64,000 bases of DNA from Streptomyces sp. D2-8 (GCF_023184515.1 NZ_JAAHBP010000015.1:1-64000), one strand, 5' to 3'. Shown: positions 35,459 through 45,238, counted from the stretch's first letter. Translations and numbers: made by a program. The notes: generated by a model from the sequence alone, not told the origin.

Positions 35459-36451
35459 ATGAGACGCAAGACCCCCATCCCGCCCTCTCCCCTGCCGCAG
35501 CGCCACGGCGTGGACCCGGTGCGGGTGCGGCTGCCCGCCGCGGGGACCTGGGGCACGGTGCGCGAACACCTGGTGGAGCGGCTCTCCGGGGCGGGTGGCG
35601 GAGTCGTCGACGGCATGTTCGCCGCGGGCCGGATCGTCGGGGCGGACGGACGGCCCGTCACGGCCGACGCCCCCTTCGTGCCGGGGATGTTCGTGTGGTT
35701 CCACCGGGACCTGCCCGACGAGGTGCCGGTGCCCTTCCCGGTGGCGGTCGTGCACCGGGACGAGCACATCGTGGTCGCCGACAAGCCGCACTTCCTCGCC
35801 ACCACCCCGCGTGGCAGCCATGTCGCCGAGACGGCCCTGGCCCGGCTCCGCCGCGAGCTGGACCTCCCGGCGCTCACCGCCGCGCACCGGCTGGACCGGC
35901 TCACCGCGGGACTCGTGCTGTTCACCGTGCGCCCCGAGGAGCGCGGCGCGTACCAGACGCTGTTCCGCGACCGCCGGGTCCGCAAGGAGTACGAGGCCGT
36001 CGCACCGTACGCCCCCGCCCTCGCCCTGCCCCGGACGGTCCGCAGCCGGATCGTGAAGGAGCGCGGGGTGCTCACCGCCCGGGAGGTGCCGGGCGAGCCC
36101 AACGCCGTGAGCCGTGTCGAGCTCGTCGAGCACCGCGACCGCCCCGGCGGGCCCGGCGGGCTCGCCCGGTACCGGCTCTCACCCGCCACCGGGCAGACGC
36201 ACCAGCTGCGCGTCCACATGACCGCGCTGGGCGTGCCGATCCTCGGCGACCCGCTCTACCCGGAGGTGACCGCCCCCGGGCCGGCAGGCGACTTCCGCCG
36301 CCCGCTCCAACTGCTGGCGAGGTCCCTGGAGTTCACCGATCCCGTCACGGGCGAGGAGCACCGGTTCCGCAGCGGCCGGGTGCTCGCGGCGTGGGCGTCG
36401 TACGACCGGTGGGCCGCCGGGACGTACGACGGCCCGTCGGACGGTCAGTAG
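35459..36451 (+). CDS. RluA-family pseudouridine synthase
   Basis: The 330-residue protein has the catalytic motif HRLDRLTAG (Asp146), a KPHFLATTP tract before it and the RLSPATGQTHQLRVHM motif later. It should isomerise uridine in rRNA or tRNA. The N-terminal 90 residues lack a clear S4 domain. TACGCT sits 8 bases before the ATG, which may mean a leaderless mRNA. The last 7 bases overlap the convergent P450 gene. Confidence 0.9.
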   Translation: MRRKTPIPPSPLPQRHGVDPVRVRLPAAGTWGTVREHLVERLSGAGGGVVDGMFAAGRIVGADGRPVTADAPFVPGMFVWFHRDLPDEVPVPFPVAVVHRDEHIVVADKPHFLATTPRGSHVAETALARLRRELDLPALTAAHRLDRLTAGLVLFTVRPEERGAYQTLFRDRRVRKEYEAVAPYAPALALPRTVRSRIVKERGVLTAREVPGEPNAVSRVELVEHRDRPGGPGGLARYRLSPATGQTHQLRVHMTALGVPILGDPLYPEVTAPGPAGDFRRPLQLLARSLEFTDPVTGEEHRFRSGRVLAAWASYDRWAAGTYDGPSDGQ

Positions 36452-37959
36452 CCGCGCCACCAGCTCAGGAACCGCCGCCAGGCGCCCTTGCGGCGGGGCG
36501 GTTCCGCGACGGCCGGCTGGGGCGGTACCGGGACCGGCTGCGGCTGCACATGAGCCGGCTGCGGCTGCGCGGCGGCCGGCTGGGGCTGCGCGGCGGCCGG
36601 TGCCGCTTGCGGCTGCGCGTTGCCGATCTGCCAGTCCGAGCGCTGCGCGGCGACCGGCTTGTGGCTCGGCACCTCCTGCACGTCCTGCGGCGGCTTGGGC
36701 GCGAACTGCACCGGCAATTCCATCAGGTGCCGGGAGGCGATGGACGCCGTCCAGCGCAACTCCTCCTCGTCGCAGTCGAGTTCGACGTCCGGCAGCCGCA
36801 TCAGCAGCGCGTCGACGCCTACGTCGGCGATGGAGCGGCCGATGTCCTGCCCGGGGCACTCGTGCGGGCCGCCGCCGAAGGCGAGATGCGAGCGGTTGCC
36901 CTGCATGCTGGCCTTCAGGTCCGGCCGCACCCGCGGGTCGACGTTGGCCGGCAACGGCGCGAAGAGCAGCCCGTCGCCCCGGCGGATGCGCTGCCCGCCC
37001 AGCTCGGTCTCCTGCTTGGCGAAGTAGGCGAAGACCGTACTGAACGGCGGCTCGTTCCACAGCGACTGCTCCACCGCCTCCGGCACCGTCATCTGGCCGC
37101 CGTTGAGCTGCGCCCGGAAGCGCGGGTCGATCAGCACCGTGAGCAGCACGTTGGACAGCAGGTTGGTGGTGGCCTCGTAGGCGGCGAAGAGCACCAGGCG
37201 CAGGTGCTCCCTGACCTCGTCGTCGCTCAGCCGGGCCGGGTGCGTGATCAGGTAGCTGGCGAGGTCCTCCTCCGGCTGGGCGCGGCGCTTGGCCGTGAGC
37301 CGGCTCAGGGCGTCCATGACGTACGTGTGGCTGGCGATCGCGGTCTCGGTGCCCTTGAGGGCGTCGCGGGCGGCCTCGACGAGCCGGTCGTTGTACTCGT
37401 CGGGCATGCCGAGGATCTCGCACATCACCGCCATCGGCAGGTGCTCGGTGAACTGGCCGACGAGCTCCGCCTCGCCCGCCTCGCAGAACCGGTTGACGAT
37501 CGTCTGCGTGCTGCGGTTGATGTAGCGGCGCAGGCTGCGGAAGTCGATGGTGGAGATGGCGCCCATGACCGCTCCGCGCAGCCGCTTGTGCTCGTCGCCC
37601 TCGGCGTGCGAGGCGATGGGCTGCCAGGCGATGTGCGGCATCAGCGGGTGGTCGGGCTTGACGAGGCCCTCCCTGAGCGGGGTCCAGATACGGCTGTCCC
37701 GGCAGTACTGCGAGGGCGAGCGCACCATGTGCAGATTCTCGGCGTGGCCGAGGACGATCCACATCGGCACGTCGTCGTGGAGCAGCACGGGCGCCACGGG
37801 ACCGTGCTGCTCCCGCAGTCGCTCGTACAGCGCTCCCAGGTCCTCCGCCTCGTGCAGCCGGTGCAGTCCCCCGGGCCCGAGGCCGTGCGCGGGGCAGCCG
37901 GGGGGCGGGCCGGGCGGGAGGTCGTCCGTACTGGTCGGGGCGTGGGATTCAGGCGTCAC
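36445..37959 (-). CDS. Conservon cytochrome P450 lacking the ExxR arginine (CYP157-like)
   Basis: The 504-residue P450 has the haem loop FGGGPHECPG with ligand Cys368 and an I-helix LFAAYEATTN. The K-helix reads EQSLW at 297-301, so the ExxR arginine is Leu300. This is the hallmark of CYP157C1 and relatives, and the position agrees with my memory of that protein. A Pro/Gln-rich tail (about 430-485) ends in RRKGAWRRFLSWWRGY, an aromatic basic helix that may bind membrane or a partner. It follows the Ras-like GTPase, matching rarE of the S. griseus rar conservon, which represses aerial growth. Substrate unknown. Confidence 0.9.
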   Translation of the reverse strand: MTPESHAPTSTDDLPPGPPPGCPAHGLGPGGLHRLHEAEDLGALYERLREQHGPVAPVLLHDDVPMWIVLGHAENLHMVRSPSQYCRDSRIWTPLREGLVKPDHPLMPHIAWQPIASHAEGDEHKRLRGAVMGAISTIDFRSLRRYINRSTQTIVNRFCEAGEAELVGQFTEHLPMAVMCEILGMPDEYNDRLVEAARDALKGTETAIASHTYVMDALSRLTAKRRAQPEEDLASYLITHPARLSDDEVREHLRLVLFAAYEATTNLLSNVLLTVLIDPRFRAQLNGGQMTVPEAVEQSLWNEPPFSTVFAYFAKQETELGGQRIRRGDGLLFAPLPANVDPRVRPDLKASMQGNRSHLAFGGGPHECPGQDIGRSIADVGVDALLMRLPDVELDCDEEELRWTASIASRHLMELPVQFAPKPPQDVQEVPSHKPVAAQRSDWQIGNAQPQAAPAAAQPQPAAAQPQPAHVQPQPVPVPPQPAVAEPPRRKGAWRRFLSWWRGY

Positions 37960-38023
37960 AGAATCGCTCCGAAACTGAGGTGGTTCCAGGTGTATGGGGG
38001 GAGGTGGGGGTGGGCGGTACGGG

Positions 38024-38644
38024 TCAGGTGAGTGAGCCCGTCATGGCGAGCGAGTGCAGGAAGCGCATGAGGGTCATCAGGACGTCGCGGCTGGAGGCCC
38101 GCCGCCGCGCGTCGCACTCGATGATCGGGATGTCCGGCGTGAGGTCGAGGGCCGTGCGCAGCTCCTCGACGGCGTAACGAGGGGCGTCGGGGAAGGAGTT
38201 GATGGCGACCACGAACGGCACGCCGCGCTCCTCCAGGCGACCCATGACGTCGAAGCTGACCTCCAGCCGCCGGGTGTCGACCAGCACCACCGCGCCGAGC
38301 GCGCCCTCGAACAGGCCGTTCCACAGGAACCAGAAGCGCTGCTGGCCGGGCGTGCCGAAGAGGTAGAGCACGAGCTGGTCGGTGACGCTGATCCGGCCGA
38401 AGTCCATGGCGACGGTGGTGGCCGTCTTGGACGCGGAGCCGAAGTTGTCGTCGACACCGATGCCGGCCTGCGTCATGGTCTCCTCGGTGGTCAGCGGTGT
38501 GATCTCGCTGACCGAGCCGACCATGGTCGTCTTGCCGACGCCGAAGCCACCCACGATCACGATCTTGGCCGCGGCCTGCGCCGTGTGGGGCAGCTGGTCC
38601 TCGGCCCGGGGGCCCGGGATGGTGTCAGAGCCGTTGAAGTCCAT
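38024..38644 (-). CDS. cvnD9: Conservon Ras-like GTPase
   Basis: The 206-residue protein has a P loop GGFGVGKTT (32-40), a G3-like LFGTPGQQRF and a G4-like AINSFPDAP in place of NKxD, as in conservon CvnD proteins. It belongs to the MglA/SRPRB-like small GTPases. It should switch with the roadblock partner and the sensor ATPase on the membrane. It overlaps the DUF742 gene by 20 bases, so expression is coupled. Confidence 0.9.
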   Translation of the reverse strand: MDFNGSDTIPGPRAEDQLPHTAQAAAKIVIVGGFGVGKTTMVGSVSEITPLTTEETMTQAGIGVDDNFGSASKTATTVAMDFGRISVTDQLVLYLFGTPGQQRFWFLWNGLFEGALGAVVLVDTRRLEVSFDVMGRLEERGVPFVVAINSFPDAPRYAVEELRTALDLTPDIPIIECDARRRASSRDVLMTLMRFLHSLAMTGSLT

Positions 38645-39023
38645 TCATCACCGCTTCGAGGAGGGAACGGTCGGAACGCGCCTTGCGGACGATCGGGGCG
38701 CGCGCCTGCACCAGTTCCGCCGTCAGCAACTCGGTGAGCAGCACGCCCATCGCGCTGAACGGCAGGTGGAGGTAGGCCGACAGCTCGGCCACGGACAGGG
38801 GGGCGGCGCAGAGTCGGAGCAGCGCCGCCTGCTCGGGAGAGGCGGAGGGCGGCGGGTCCGTGGCACGCGCCACGATTAACGTCACCAGGTCGAGCTCGGC
38901 CCGTTCACCGTCCGGGCCGGCCACCACGTACATCCGCTCCGGGTTACCGGGTTTGCCCTCGCCCTCCCGGGGCGTGGGCGATTCCGGGGCGAGGTCGCGC
39001 CTCTGGCGTTGCGGAGGCGTCAT
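38625..39023 (-). CDS. cvnC9: Conservon DUF742 protein
   Basis: The 132-residue protein has the DUF742 winged-helix-like fold (LCAAPLSVAELSAYLHLPFS, then LLTELLTAELVQARAPI). The N-terminal 35 residues are basic and disordered. CvnC proteins bind their conservon partners at the membrane. The ATG overlaps the roadblock gene stop (ATGA). Confidence 0.9.
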   Translation of the reverse strand: MTPPQRQRRDLAPESPTPREGEGKPGNPERMYVVAGPDGERAELDLVTLIVARATDPPPSASPEQAALLRLCAAPLSVAELSAYLHLPFSAMGVLLTELLTAELVQARAPIVRKARSDRSLLEAVMNGLQRL

Positions 39024-39427
39024 ACGATCTGCCCGTTCCGCCGGGGCGGACTGGTGAGATGACCGCCGATCCGGACGACCAGGTCGCGCATCATCGCGCT
39101 CATCCGGCCGGGTTCGCACCGCACGTCGGAGAGCACCGCGAGGAAGGCGTTGGCGCCGGCCTTCATCAGATAGAAGTAGCCGCGGTCGATCTCGATCATG
39201 ACGAGCTTCATCTCACCGTCGCCGACGGTGAGTTCCTGGCAGATGCTGCCCGCGAGGGACTGCAGGCCCGCGCAGGCCGCGGCGACCCGGTCGGCGGCGT
39301 CGGGCTCGCCGCCGTAGCGGGCGATGCGAAGGCCGTCGGCCGAGAGCACCACGATCATCTCGATGCCCGGCACGCCGTCGGCGAGCTGCTTGAGCATCCA
39401 GTCGAAGTTTCCTCGCTGCTGGATCAC
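39020..39427 (-). CDS. cvnB9: Conservon roadblock/LC7 protein
   Basis: The 135-residue roadblock/LC7 protein (WMLKQLADGVPGIEMIVVLS, then GYFYLMKAGANAFLAVLSD) is a typical GTPase co-regulator, probably GAP-like toward CvnD. The GTG start overlaps the ATPase stop (GTGA). Confidence 0.92.
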   Translation of the reverse strand: MIQQRGNFDWMLKQLADGVPGIEMIVVLSADGLRIARYGGEPDAADRVAAACAGLQSLAGSICQELTVGDGEMKLVMIEIDRGYFYLMKAGANAFLAVLSDVRCEPGRMSAMMRDLVVRIGGHLTSPPRRNGQIV

Positions 39428-41064
39428 TTGAGGTCCCCCTCGTCGTCGGCCTCGGTGGGAGCCGGATCGTTGATCAGGTGCAGGTACTTGGTCGGGTTCT
39501 GAATGAAGTCGGTCGGGTGCGTGCCGGGTTCGATGCCCTGCTTGAGCCCCTCCCAGAAGGCCTCGAGGCCCTTGCCGGGCGCGTCGGGGGCGTTCATGTC
39601 GAGCAGGGGCGCGGGCTCGGGCTCCGCGGTCGCCCAGGGGTTGTACTCGCCCCGCTCGGCGGCCTCCCGGTCGGCCTTCTCGTAGGCGGCCTGCTGGGCG
39701 AGTCGCTCGGCGAGGGGCATCTTCACCCTGCTGCGGCGCTGCGGCAGACCGTTCGCGGTCCACTCGGTGACCTCGGGGACGTCGTCGTCCTCCAGGGAGA
39801 CCGTGGCGGGGATCTTCGGGCTGGTGGGGCGTCGCCTCTTGGGTGCGCGCTTCGGGCCCTCGGGGATGCCGACCGTCATGGGGATGCCGGTGGCGCCGAT
39901 GCCGTGGGCGAGTCCGACACCGGGCTCGTGTGTGATCATCTCGCTCGGCACGATGAGGATGGCCCGGACGCCGCCGTACGCGGAGGCGCGCAGCGAGACC
40001 TGCATGTTGTACGCCGTGCAGAGGCGGCCCACCACGGCCAGTCCCAGACGCGGGTGCTCGCCGATGTCCTGCAGGTCGACGCCCGCCTTGGCGGCCTCCA
40101 GCATGCCCTCGATCCGGGCGCGTGCCTCCTCGTTGAGGTTGACACCGCCGTCCTCGATCTCGATGCAGACGCCGGTCTGCACCTCGGTGGCGGTGACGTG
40201 CACCTTGGTCTGGGGCGGCGAGTAGCGCGTGGCGTTGTCGAGGAGTTCGGCGGCGGCGTGGATGACCGGCTCGACGTAGATGCCCTTGACGCTGACCTTG
40301 GCGATGGAGGAGAGCTGGATGCGCCGGTACTCCAGGATGCGGGACATGGCGCCGCGCAGGGTGCTGTACAGGGACACCGGCTCGGGCCACTGCCGTCCGG
40401 GGCGGCCGCCGCCGAGGACGGAGACGGAGTCGGCCAGGCGGCCGATCAGGGCGTTGCCGTGGTCGATGCGCAGCAGGTCGTCGAAGACCTCCGGGTTGCG
40501 GCCGTGGTCCTCCTCCATCTCCCTGAGTTCCTCGGCCTGTTGGTGGATGATCGCCTGGACGCGCCGGGCGACGCTGACGAAGGAGCGCGCGGCGGCGTCG
40601 CGCATGGTCACTTCGCGGTCGACGATCTTGAGCACCGTCAGCAGCGTCTCGGCCTGCGGGGCGGGGAGGTTGCGGAACGCGGGGTCGACGAGGCCGAGCT
40701 TGCGGATCACCTCCCGGGGGGATTCTCCGGTGCGCAGCAGGTCGAGTGCGGCGGGGACGATCTCCCTCGAGAAGCCGACCAGTTCGCTCTCGTGGGCGGC
40801 GATCCGCTGTTCCAGGTGCGCGCTGTGCCGGGCGTGCTCCGCACGCTGGTTGCGCAGCGCACGGCCGCGGCGCACCGCCTCGGCCGCCGTCGCGAGCACC
40901 AGCGCGGTGGCGATGCCGCCGCACCAGCCGACGGCGCCCCGGGCCGGCTCCGCCACCAGGGCGACGGCGGCTCCGGTCGCCGCCGCCATGACTATGGCCG
41001 GCAGCAACAGCACGCGCGCGTAGGGAAGTTCACGGCGACCGGGAGGGGATTGAACACTCACCAT
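39424..41064 (-). CDS. cvnA9: Conservon membrane sensor-like ATPase
   Basis: The 546-residue protein has two N-terminal membrane segments (about 15-38 and 45-62), a helical linker and a histidine-kinase-like ATPase domain with the N box ELLDNATRYSPP and a G-box region GLAVVGRLC. It lacks a canonical phosphoacceptor box. The C-terminal 150 residues are charged and disordered. It heads the cvnA-B-C-D-P450 operon, the counterpart of rarABCDE from S. griseus. AGAAGG precedes the ATG. Confidence 0.9.
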   Translation of the reverse strand: MVSVQSPPGRRELPYARVLLLPAIVMAAATGAAVALVAEPARGAVGWCGGIATALVLATAAEAVRRGRALRNQRAEHARHSAHLEQRIAAHESELVGFSREIVPAALDLLRTGESPREVIRKLGLVDPAFRNLPAPQAETLLTVLKIVDREVTMRDAAARSFVSVARRVQAIIHQQAEELREMEEDHGRNPEVFDDLLRIDHGNALIGRLADSVSVLGGGRPGRQWPEPVSLYSTLRGAMSRILEYRRIQLSSIAKVSVKGIYVEPVIHAAAELLDNATRYSPPQTKVHVTATEVQTGVCIEIEDGGVNLNEEARARIEGMLEAAKAGVDLQDIGEHPRLGLAVVGRLCTAYNMQVSLRASAYGGVRAILIVPSEMITHEPGVGLAHGIGATGIPMTVGIPEGPKRAPKRRRPTSPKIPATVSLEDDDVPEVTEWTANGLPQRRSRVKMPLAERLAQQAAYEKADREAAERGEYNPWATAEPEPAPLLDMNAPDAPGKGLEAFWEGLKQGIEPGTHPTDFIQNPTKYLHLINDPAPTEADDEGDLK

Positions 41065-41332
41065 GTGGGCCTTCTGACAGGAGTCGACTGAGGTTCGGGG
41101 GGACTTTCAGGGGGGTATGTCATGAAACTGTCGGGATCTTCCGCACATTGGGGAACAAGCGCACGAATTCAGCGCAAGATGGTGCGCCGCGGGCGAGCTT
41201 AGTCCGACCGGATCAACGCCGTGTCATATTCAGCAACTGCCGGAAACCGGACGCGAAGGGATAGTACGCTCGGTCGTTTACACGCTGCGACATCGTTCGA
41301 ATGCGTTACGTGACGGCGTACAGGCATACGAA

Positions 41333-41360
41333 AGTCCCCCACCGTTACGGGTGAGGGACT
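41333..41360 (-). terminator. Terminator downstream of the helicase
   Basis: AGTCCCCCACC (41333-41343) pairs with GGGTGAGGGACT (41349-41360) apart from one bulge. It is the only strong hairpin before the conservon promoter. Confidence 0.55.
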
Positions 41361-41378
41361 CTCGGAACAACGTCCTCA

Positions 41379-41460
41379 GGGGGCGCGGGACTGTGTCACA
41401 TGTGCGGCTCCGCCGCGGGGACGCGAGCAACCACAGACGACCGGCACCCGCGCAACAAGC
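41379..41460 (+). repeat. Interspersed repeat next to the helicase stop
   Basis: GGGCGCGGGACTGTGTCACA, then GTGCGGCTCCGCCGC and a CGCGAGCAACCACA tail form the longer version of the element also seen at 2997 and 3409. Its end abuts the helicase stop. I recognise the order of words from many Streptomyces intergenic regions. Confidence 0.65.
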
Positions 41461-44262
41461 TCACCCCACCGACGAGTAGGCGACAACACCCCGCAGCAAC
41501 AGATCAACGGCCTTGCGCGCGTTCTTCACGACACTGGAACCGTGCGGGGCGGCCGCAGCGATCTGCCCCAGCACGTCGATGACCTGCTTGCACCACCGCA
41601 CGAAGTCCCCCGCCGGCATCTCCGCCTCGCGCAGCACCTCGTCGAGTCCCTTCCCGGAGGCCCACATGTACGCGGCCCAGGCGAAGCCGAGATCGGGCTC
41701 GCGCTGCCCGACGCCCTCGGTCTGGGTGATCCGGAACTCCTCCTCCAGCGCGTCCAGCCGCCCCCAGATCCGCACCATCTCGCCCAGCGCGGCCTTGGCC
41801 TTCCCGGACGGCACCTTCGGGGCCATCGCGTCGTCCGCGACCCGCGACTCGAACACCAACGCCGAGACGCACCCGGCCAGTTCGGCCGGGCCGAGGCCCT
41901 CCCAGACTCCCTCGCGCAGACACTCGCTGGCGAGCAGGTCCAGCTCGCCGTAGAGCCGCGCGAGCCGCTTGCCGTGCTCGGTGACCTCGTCGGCGCGCAG
42001 ATAGTCCAGCTCGGTCAGCAGCGCCACGATGCGGTCGAATGTCCGGGCGATCGTGTTCGTACGGCCCTCGATCCGCCGCTCCAGCTGCGAGGTGTCGCGC
42101 ATCAGCCGGTGGTACCGCTCGGCCCAACGGGCGTGGTCCTCACGGTCGTTGCAGCCGTGGCAGGGGTGCGCGCGCAGCGCGGTCCGCAGCCGGGCGATCT
42201 CACGGTCGTCGGCCGCCTGGGAGCGCCGCTTGCGGTGCCGCTCGGCCGGGATGTGCCCGGCCTTGGTGCGCAGCGCCGACGCGAGATCCCGACGGGACTG
42301 CGGGGAGCGGGGGTTGAAGGACTTCGGGATCCGCATCCGCTCCAGCGGCTCGACGGGTACCGGGAAGTCCATGGACGCCAGCCGCTTCACCTGCCGCTCC
42401 GCGGTCAGCACCAGCGGGCGCGGCCCGTCGTGGTGCTCGAAGCCGCGGTGGCCGTTCGAACGGCCCGCCGGCAGGCCCGGGTCCAGCACCAGCGCCAGGC
42501 CGGCGTACTTGCCGGTGGGCACGTGGATGACGTCACCGGGCTTCAGCTTCTCCAGCGCGACGGCGGCCTCCGCGCGCCGCTGGGCCACGCCCTGCCGGGC
42601 GATCTCGTTCTCCCGGTCCTTCAGTTCGCGGCGCAGTCGCGCATACTCCTCGAAGTCGCCGAGGTGGCAGGTCATGGAGGCCTTGTAGCCCTCCAGCCCT
42701 TCCTCGTTGCGCTGCACCTGCCGGGAGATGCCGACGACCGACTTGTCCGCCTGGAACTGCGCGAACGACGTCTCCAGCAGCTCGCGCGAGCGATGCCGCC
42801 CGAACTGCTCGACCAGGTTGACCGCCATGTTGTACGACGGCTTGAAGCTGGAGCGCAGCGGGTACGTGCGCGTGCCGGCCAGGCCCGCGAGGTGCTCGGG
42901 GCTCATACCGCGCTGCCAGAGCACCACGGCGTGGCCCTCGATGTCGATGCCGCGCCGCCCGGCACGGCCCGTCAGCTGGGTGAACTCGCCCGGGGTGATG
43001 TCCGCGTGCTGCTCGCCGTTCCACTTGACGAGCTTCTCCAGCACCACCGAGCGGGCGGGCATGTTGATGCCGAGGGCGAGGGTCTCGGTCGCGAACACGG
43101 CCTTGACCAGACCGCGCACGAACAGCTCCTCGACGACCTCCTTGAAGGTCGGCAGCATGCCCGCGTGGTGGGCGGCGATGCCGCGCTCCAGGCCCTCGAG
43201 CCACTCGTAGTAGCCGAGGACGTGCAGATCCTCGCGCGGGATGGACGCCGTGCGCTCCTCGACCAGGGCGCGGACCTTCTCGCGCGCCTCCTCGTCGTTG
43301 AGCCTGAGCCCGGCGTACATGCATTGCTGGACGGCGGCCTCGCAGGCGGCGCGGCTGAAGATGAAGGTGATGGCGGGCAGCAGCCCCTCGGCGTCGAGCC
43401 GCTCGATGACCTCGGGCCGGCTCGGCGTCCACACCCGGGAGCGCTGCCTGCGGTCGCGCTCGCGGTCGGCCTCGCGCAGCCGGCCGCGTCGGCGGTCCTG
43501 GTACGACGGCCGGCTCGCCTCCATGCGCGCCATGCGCGTGAGGTCGGGGTTGACGGCCTTCTTGTGGCCCTCGCCCTCCTCGAACAGGTCGTACATCCGC
43601 CGTCCGGCGAGCACATGCTGGAACAGCGGCACCGGCCGGTGCTCGGAGACGATCACCTCGGTGTCGCCGCGGACCGTGTCGAGCCAGTCGCCGAACTCCT
43701 CGGCGTTCGACACCGTGGCCGACAGCGAGACGAGCGTGACCGACTCGGGAAGGTGAATGATCACTTCTTCCCAGACGGCGCCCCGGAACCGGTCGGAGAG
43801 GTAGTGCACCTCGTCCATGACCACGTAGCCGAGGCCCAGGAGGGTCTGGGAACCGGCGTACAGCATGTTCCGCAGCACCTCGGTGGTCATCACGACCACC
43901 GGCGCCTCGGAGTTGACGCTGTTGTCGCCGGTGAGCAGGCCCACCTTGTCCGTGCCGTAGCGGCGGCACAGGTCGGCGTACTTCTGGTTCGACAGCGCCT
44001 TGATGGGGGTCGTGTAGAAGCACTTCCTGCCCTGCTCGAGGGCGAGGTGGACGGCGAACTCGCCGACGATCGTCTTGCCGGAGCCGGTGGGCGCGGCGAC
44101 CAGCACGCCCTTCCCCGCCTCGAGCGCCTGGCAGGCCTCGATCTGGAAGGGGTCGAGGCCGAAGTCGTACATCTCGCGGAAGGGGGCGAGCGCGGTGGCC
44201 TGCTCGGCAGCGCGCTTACGGGCTGCCGCGTACCGCTCGGCCGGTGAGAGGTCCTCTGTCAT
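41461..44262 (-). CDS. Ski2/HelY-like DEAD/DEAH RNA helicase
   Basis: The 933-residue helicase has the Q/I motifs APTGSGKT (57-64), a DEVH box (150-153), SAT in LVSLSATVSNAE and motif VI as TGRAGRRGID. A long C-terminal Ski2-type region with the CHGCNDREDHARWAERY zinc-like segment follows. It matches mycobacterial HelY, which also sits beside tatC-tatA and pafBC. RNA turnover or remodelling is likely. ATG at 44262; a 15-codon longer frame is poorly supported. Confidence 0.9.
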   Translation of the reverse strand: MTEDLSPAERYAAARKRAAEQATALAPFREMYDFGLDPFQIEACQALEAGKGVLVAAPTGSGKTIVGEFAVHLALEQGRKCFYTTPIKALSNQKYADLCRRYGTDKVGLLTGDNSVNSEAPVVVMTTEVLRNMLYAGSQTLLGLGYVVMDEVHYLSDRFRGAVWEEVIIHLPESVTLVSLSATVSNAEEFGDWLDTVRGDTEVIVSEHRPVPLFQHVLAGRRMYDLFEEGEGHKKAVNPDLTRMARMEASRPSYQDRRRGRLREADRERDRRQRSRVWTPSRPEVIERLDAEGLLPAITFIFSRAACEAAVQQCMYAGLRLNDEEAREKVRALVEERTASIPREDLHVLGYYEWLEGLERGIAAHHAGMLPTFKEVVEELFVRGLVKAVFATETLALGINMPARSVVLEKLVKWNGEQHADITPGEFTQLTGRAGRRGIDIEGHAVVLWQRGMSPEHLAGLAGTRTYPLRSSFKPSYNMAVNLVEQFGRHRSRELLETSFAQFQADKSVVGISRQVQRNEEGLEGYKASMTCHLGDFEEYARLRRELKDRENEIARQGVAQRRAEAAVALEKLKPGDVIHVPTGKYAGLALVLDPGLPAGRSNGHRGFEHHDGPRPLVLTAERQVKRLASMDFPVPVEPLERMRIPKSFNPRSPQSRRDLASALRTKAGHIPAERHRKRRSQAADDREIARLRTALRAHPCHGCNDREDHARWAERYHRLMRDTSQLERRIEGRTNTIARTFDRIVALLTELDYLRADEVTEHGKRLARLYGELDLLASECLREGVWEGLGPAELAGCVSALVFESRVADDAMAPKVPSGKAKAALGEMVRIWGRLDALEEEFRITQTEGVGQREPDLGFAWAAYMWASGKGLDEVLREAEMPAGDFVRWCKQVIDVLGQIAAAAPHGSSVVKNARKAVDLLLRGVVAYSSVG

Positions 44263-44347
44263 CGTGCTTTCGAGCGTACCGGGCCGCACTGACAACAGGA
44301 CGATCATTATCCGGATCCGTTGCTGTGGAACCTGGGATCGGCGCAGC

Positions 44348-45238
44348 TCAGGGGCCGACGACCCGCACTCCCCCGCGTACGCAGCGCGCGCTCAGCGGCA
44401 ACGGGCCGAGCGGCTCCCCGTCGGCGTAGCCGGTGATGCCCTCGGCGGCGATCTCGACCCGGGCCGCCCGCAGCACGGTCACCTTCGGATGATCGACGTG
44501 CGTCCCCCGGTACACCCTCGGGAACACCCGCAGCAGGGTCGACCGGCTGCAGTCCCCGACCACCGTGACGTCGAACAGCCCGTCGGTCAGGTCGGCGCCG
44601 GGGCAGATCCGCATGCCGCCGCCGTAGGAGGAGCCGTTGCCGACGGCCACCAGGGTCGCCTCGACCTCCCGGACCTCGCCGTCGTCGAGCCGGATCCGGT
44701 ACGGGACGGGCCGGAACTCGGCGAGTTCGGCGATCATCGCCAGGTCGTACTTCAGGCGGCCGGTGGGCCACCGCATGCGGTTGCCGCGGTCGTTGACGCG
44801 GGAGTCGAAGCCGGAGGCGAGGACGGTGCCGAACCAGCGGTCGCCGACCTGCCCGAGGTCGATGTCGCGGAGCCGGCCGCACTTGAGGGCGTCGGCGATC
44901 ATGCGGCCCGCGGCGGCGGGCTCCCGCACGGGCAGGCCGAGGGTGCGGGCGAAGTCGTTGCCGGTGCCGACGGCGACCAGGCCCAGCGGGGTGCGCGTGC
45001 CCGCGACCGCCCGCAGCGCGAGGCCCGCCATCCCGTCACCGCCGACGGCTATCAGCGCTCCGGTACCGCCCTGGACGGCCGCACGCGCGCGCACGAGGGC
45101 GTCCGCGGCGTCCTCCCCGAGGACCGTCCGCACCGAGAAGCCGGCCGCCCGCAACGCGGAAGCGGCCGGCTGCGCCGCGCGGGCGCCCCGGCCGCGGCCC
45201 GCGGTGGGGTTGACGAAGAGGGTGATCTCGCTGGTCAC
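44348..45238 (-). CDS. Diacylglycerol/lipid kinase
   Basis: The 296-residue YegS/DgkB-type kinase has FVNPTAGRGRG at the start, the nucleotide-binding GGDGM (66-70) and GTGNDFA (91-97). It phosphorylates diacylglycerol or a related lipid. The GTG is at 45238. It sits between tatC and the helicase on the same strand. Confidence 0.9.
   Translation of the reverse strand: MTSEITLFVNPTAGRGRGARAAQPAASALRAAGFSVRTVLGEDAADALVRARAAVQGGTGALIAVGGDGMAGLALRAVAGTRTPLGLVAVGTGNDFARTLGLPVREPAAAGRMIADALKCGRLRDIDLGQVGDRWFGTVLASGFDSRVNDRGNRMRWPTGRLKYDLAMIAELAEFRPVPYRIRLDDGEVREVEATLVAVGNGSSYGGGMRICPGADLTDGLFDVTVVGDCSRSTLLRVFPRVYRGTHVDHPKVTVLRAARVEIAAEGITGYADGEPLGPLPLSARCVRGGVRVVGP

Larger units (their letters stand above)
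41065..41460. other. 396-bp region before the conservon
   Basis: Between the conservon start and the helicase stop (both minus strand) lie the helicase terminator (41333-41360) and a Streptomyces interspersed repeat (41379-41460). The conservon promoter must lie in 41065-41330, but no convincing -35/-10 pair was picked. Confidence 0.6.

Noticed and set aside
36445..41064. Secondary metabolite cluster signalled by the P450
   Set aside because: The neighbours are the four conservon genes, with no biosynthetic enzymes, so the P450 belongs to the conservon.
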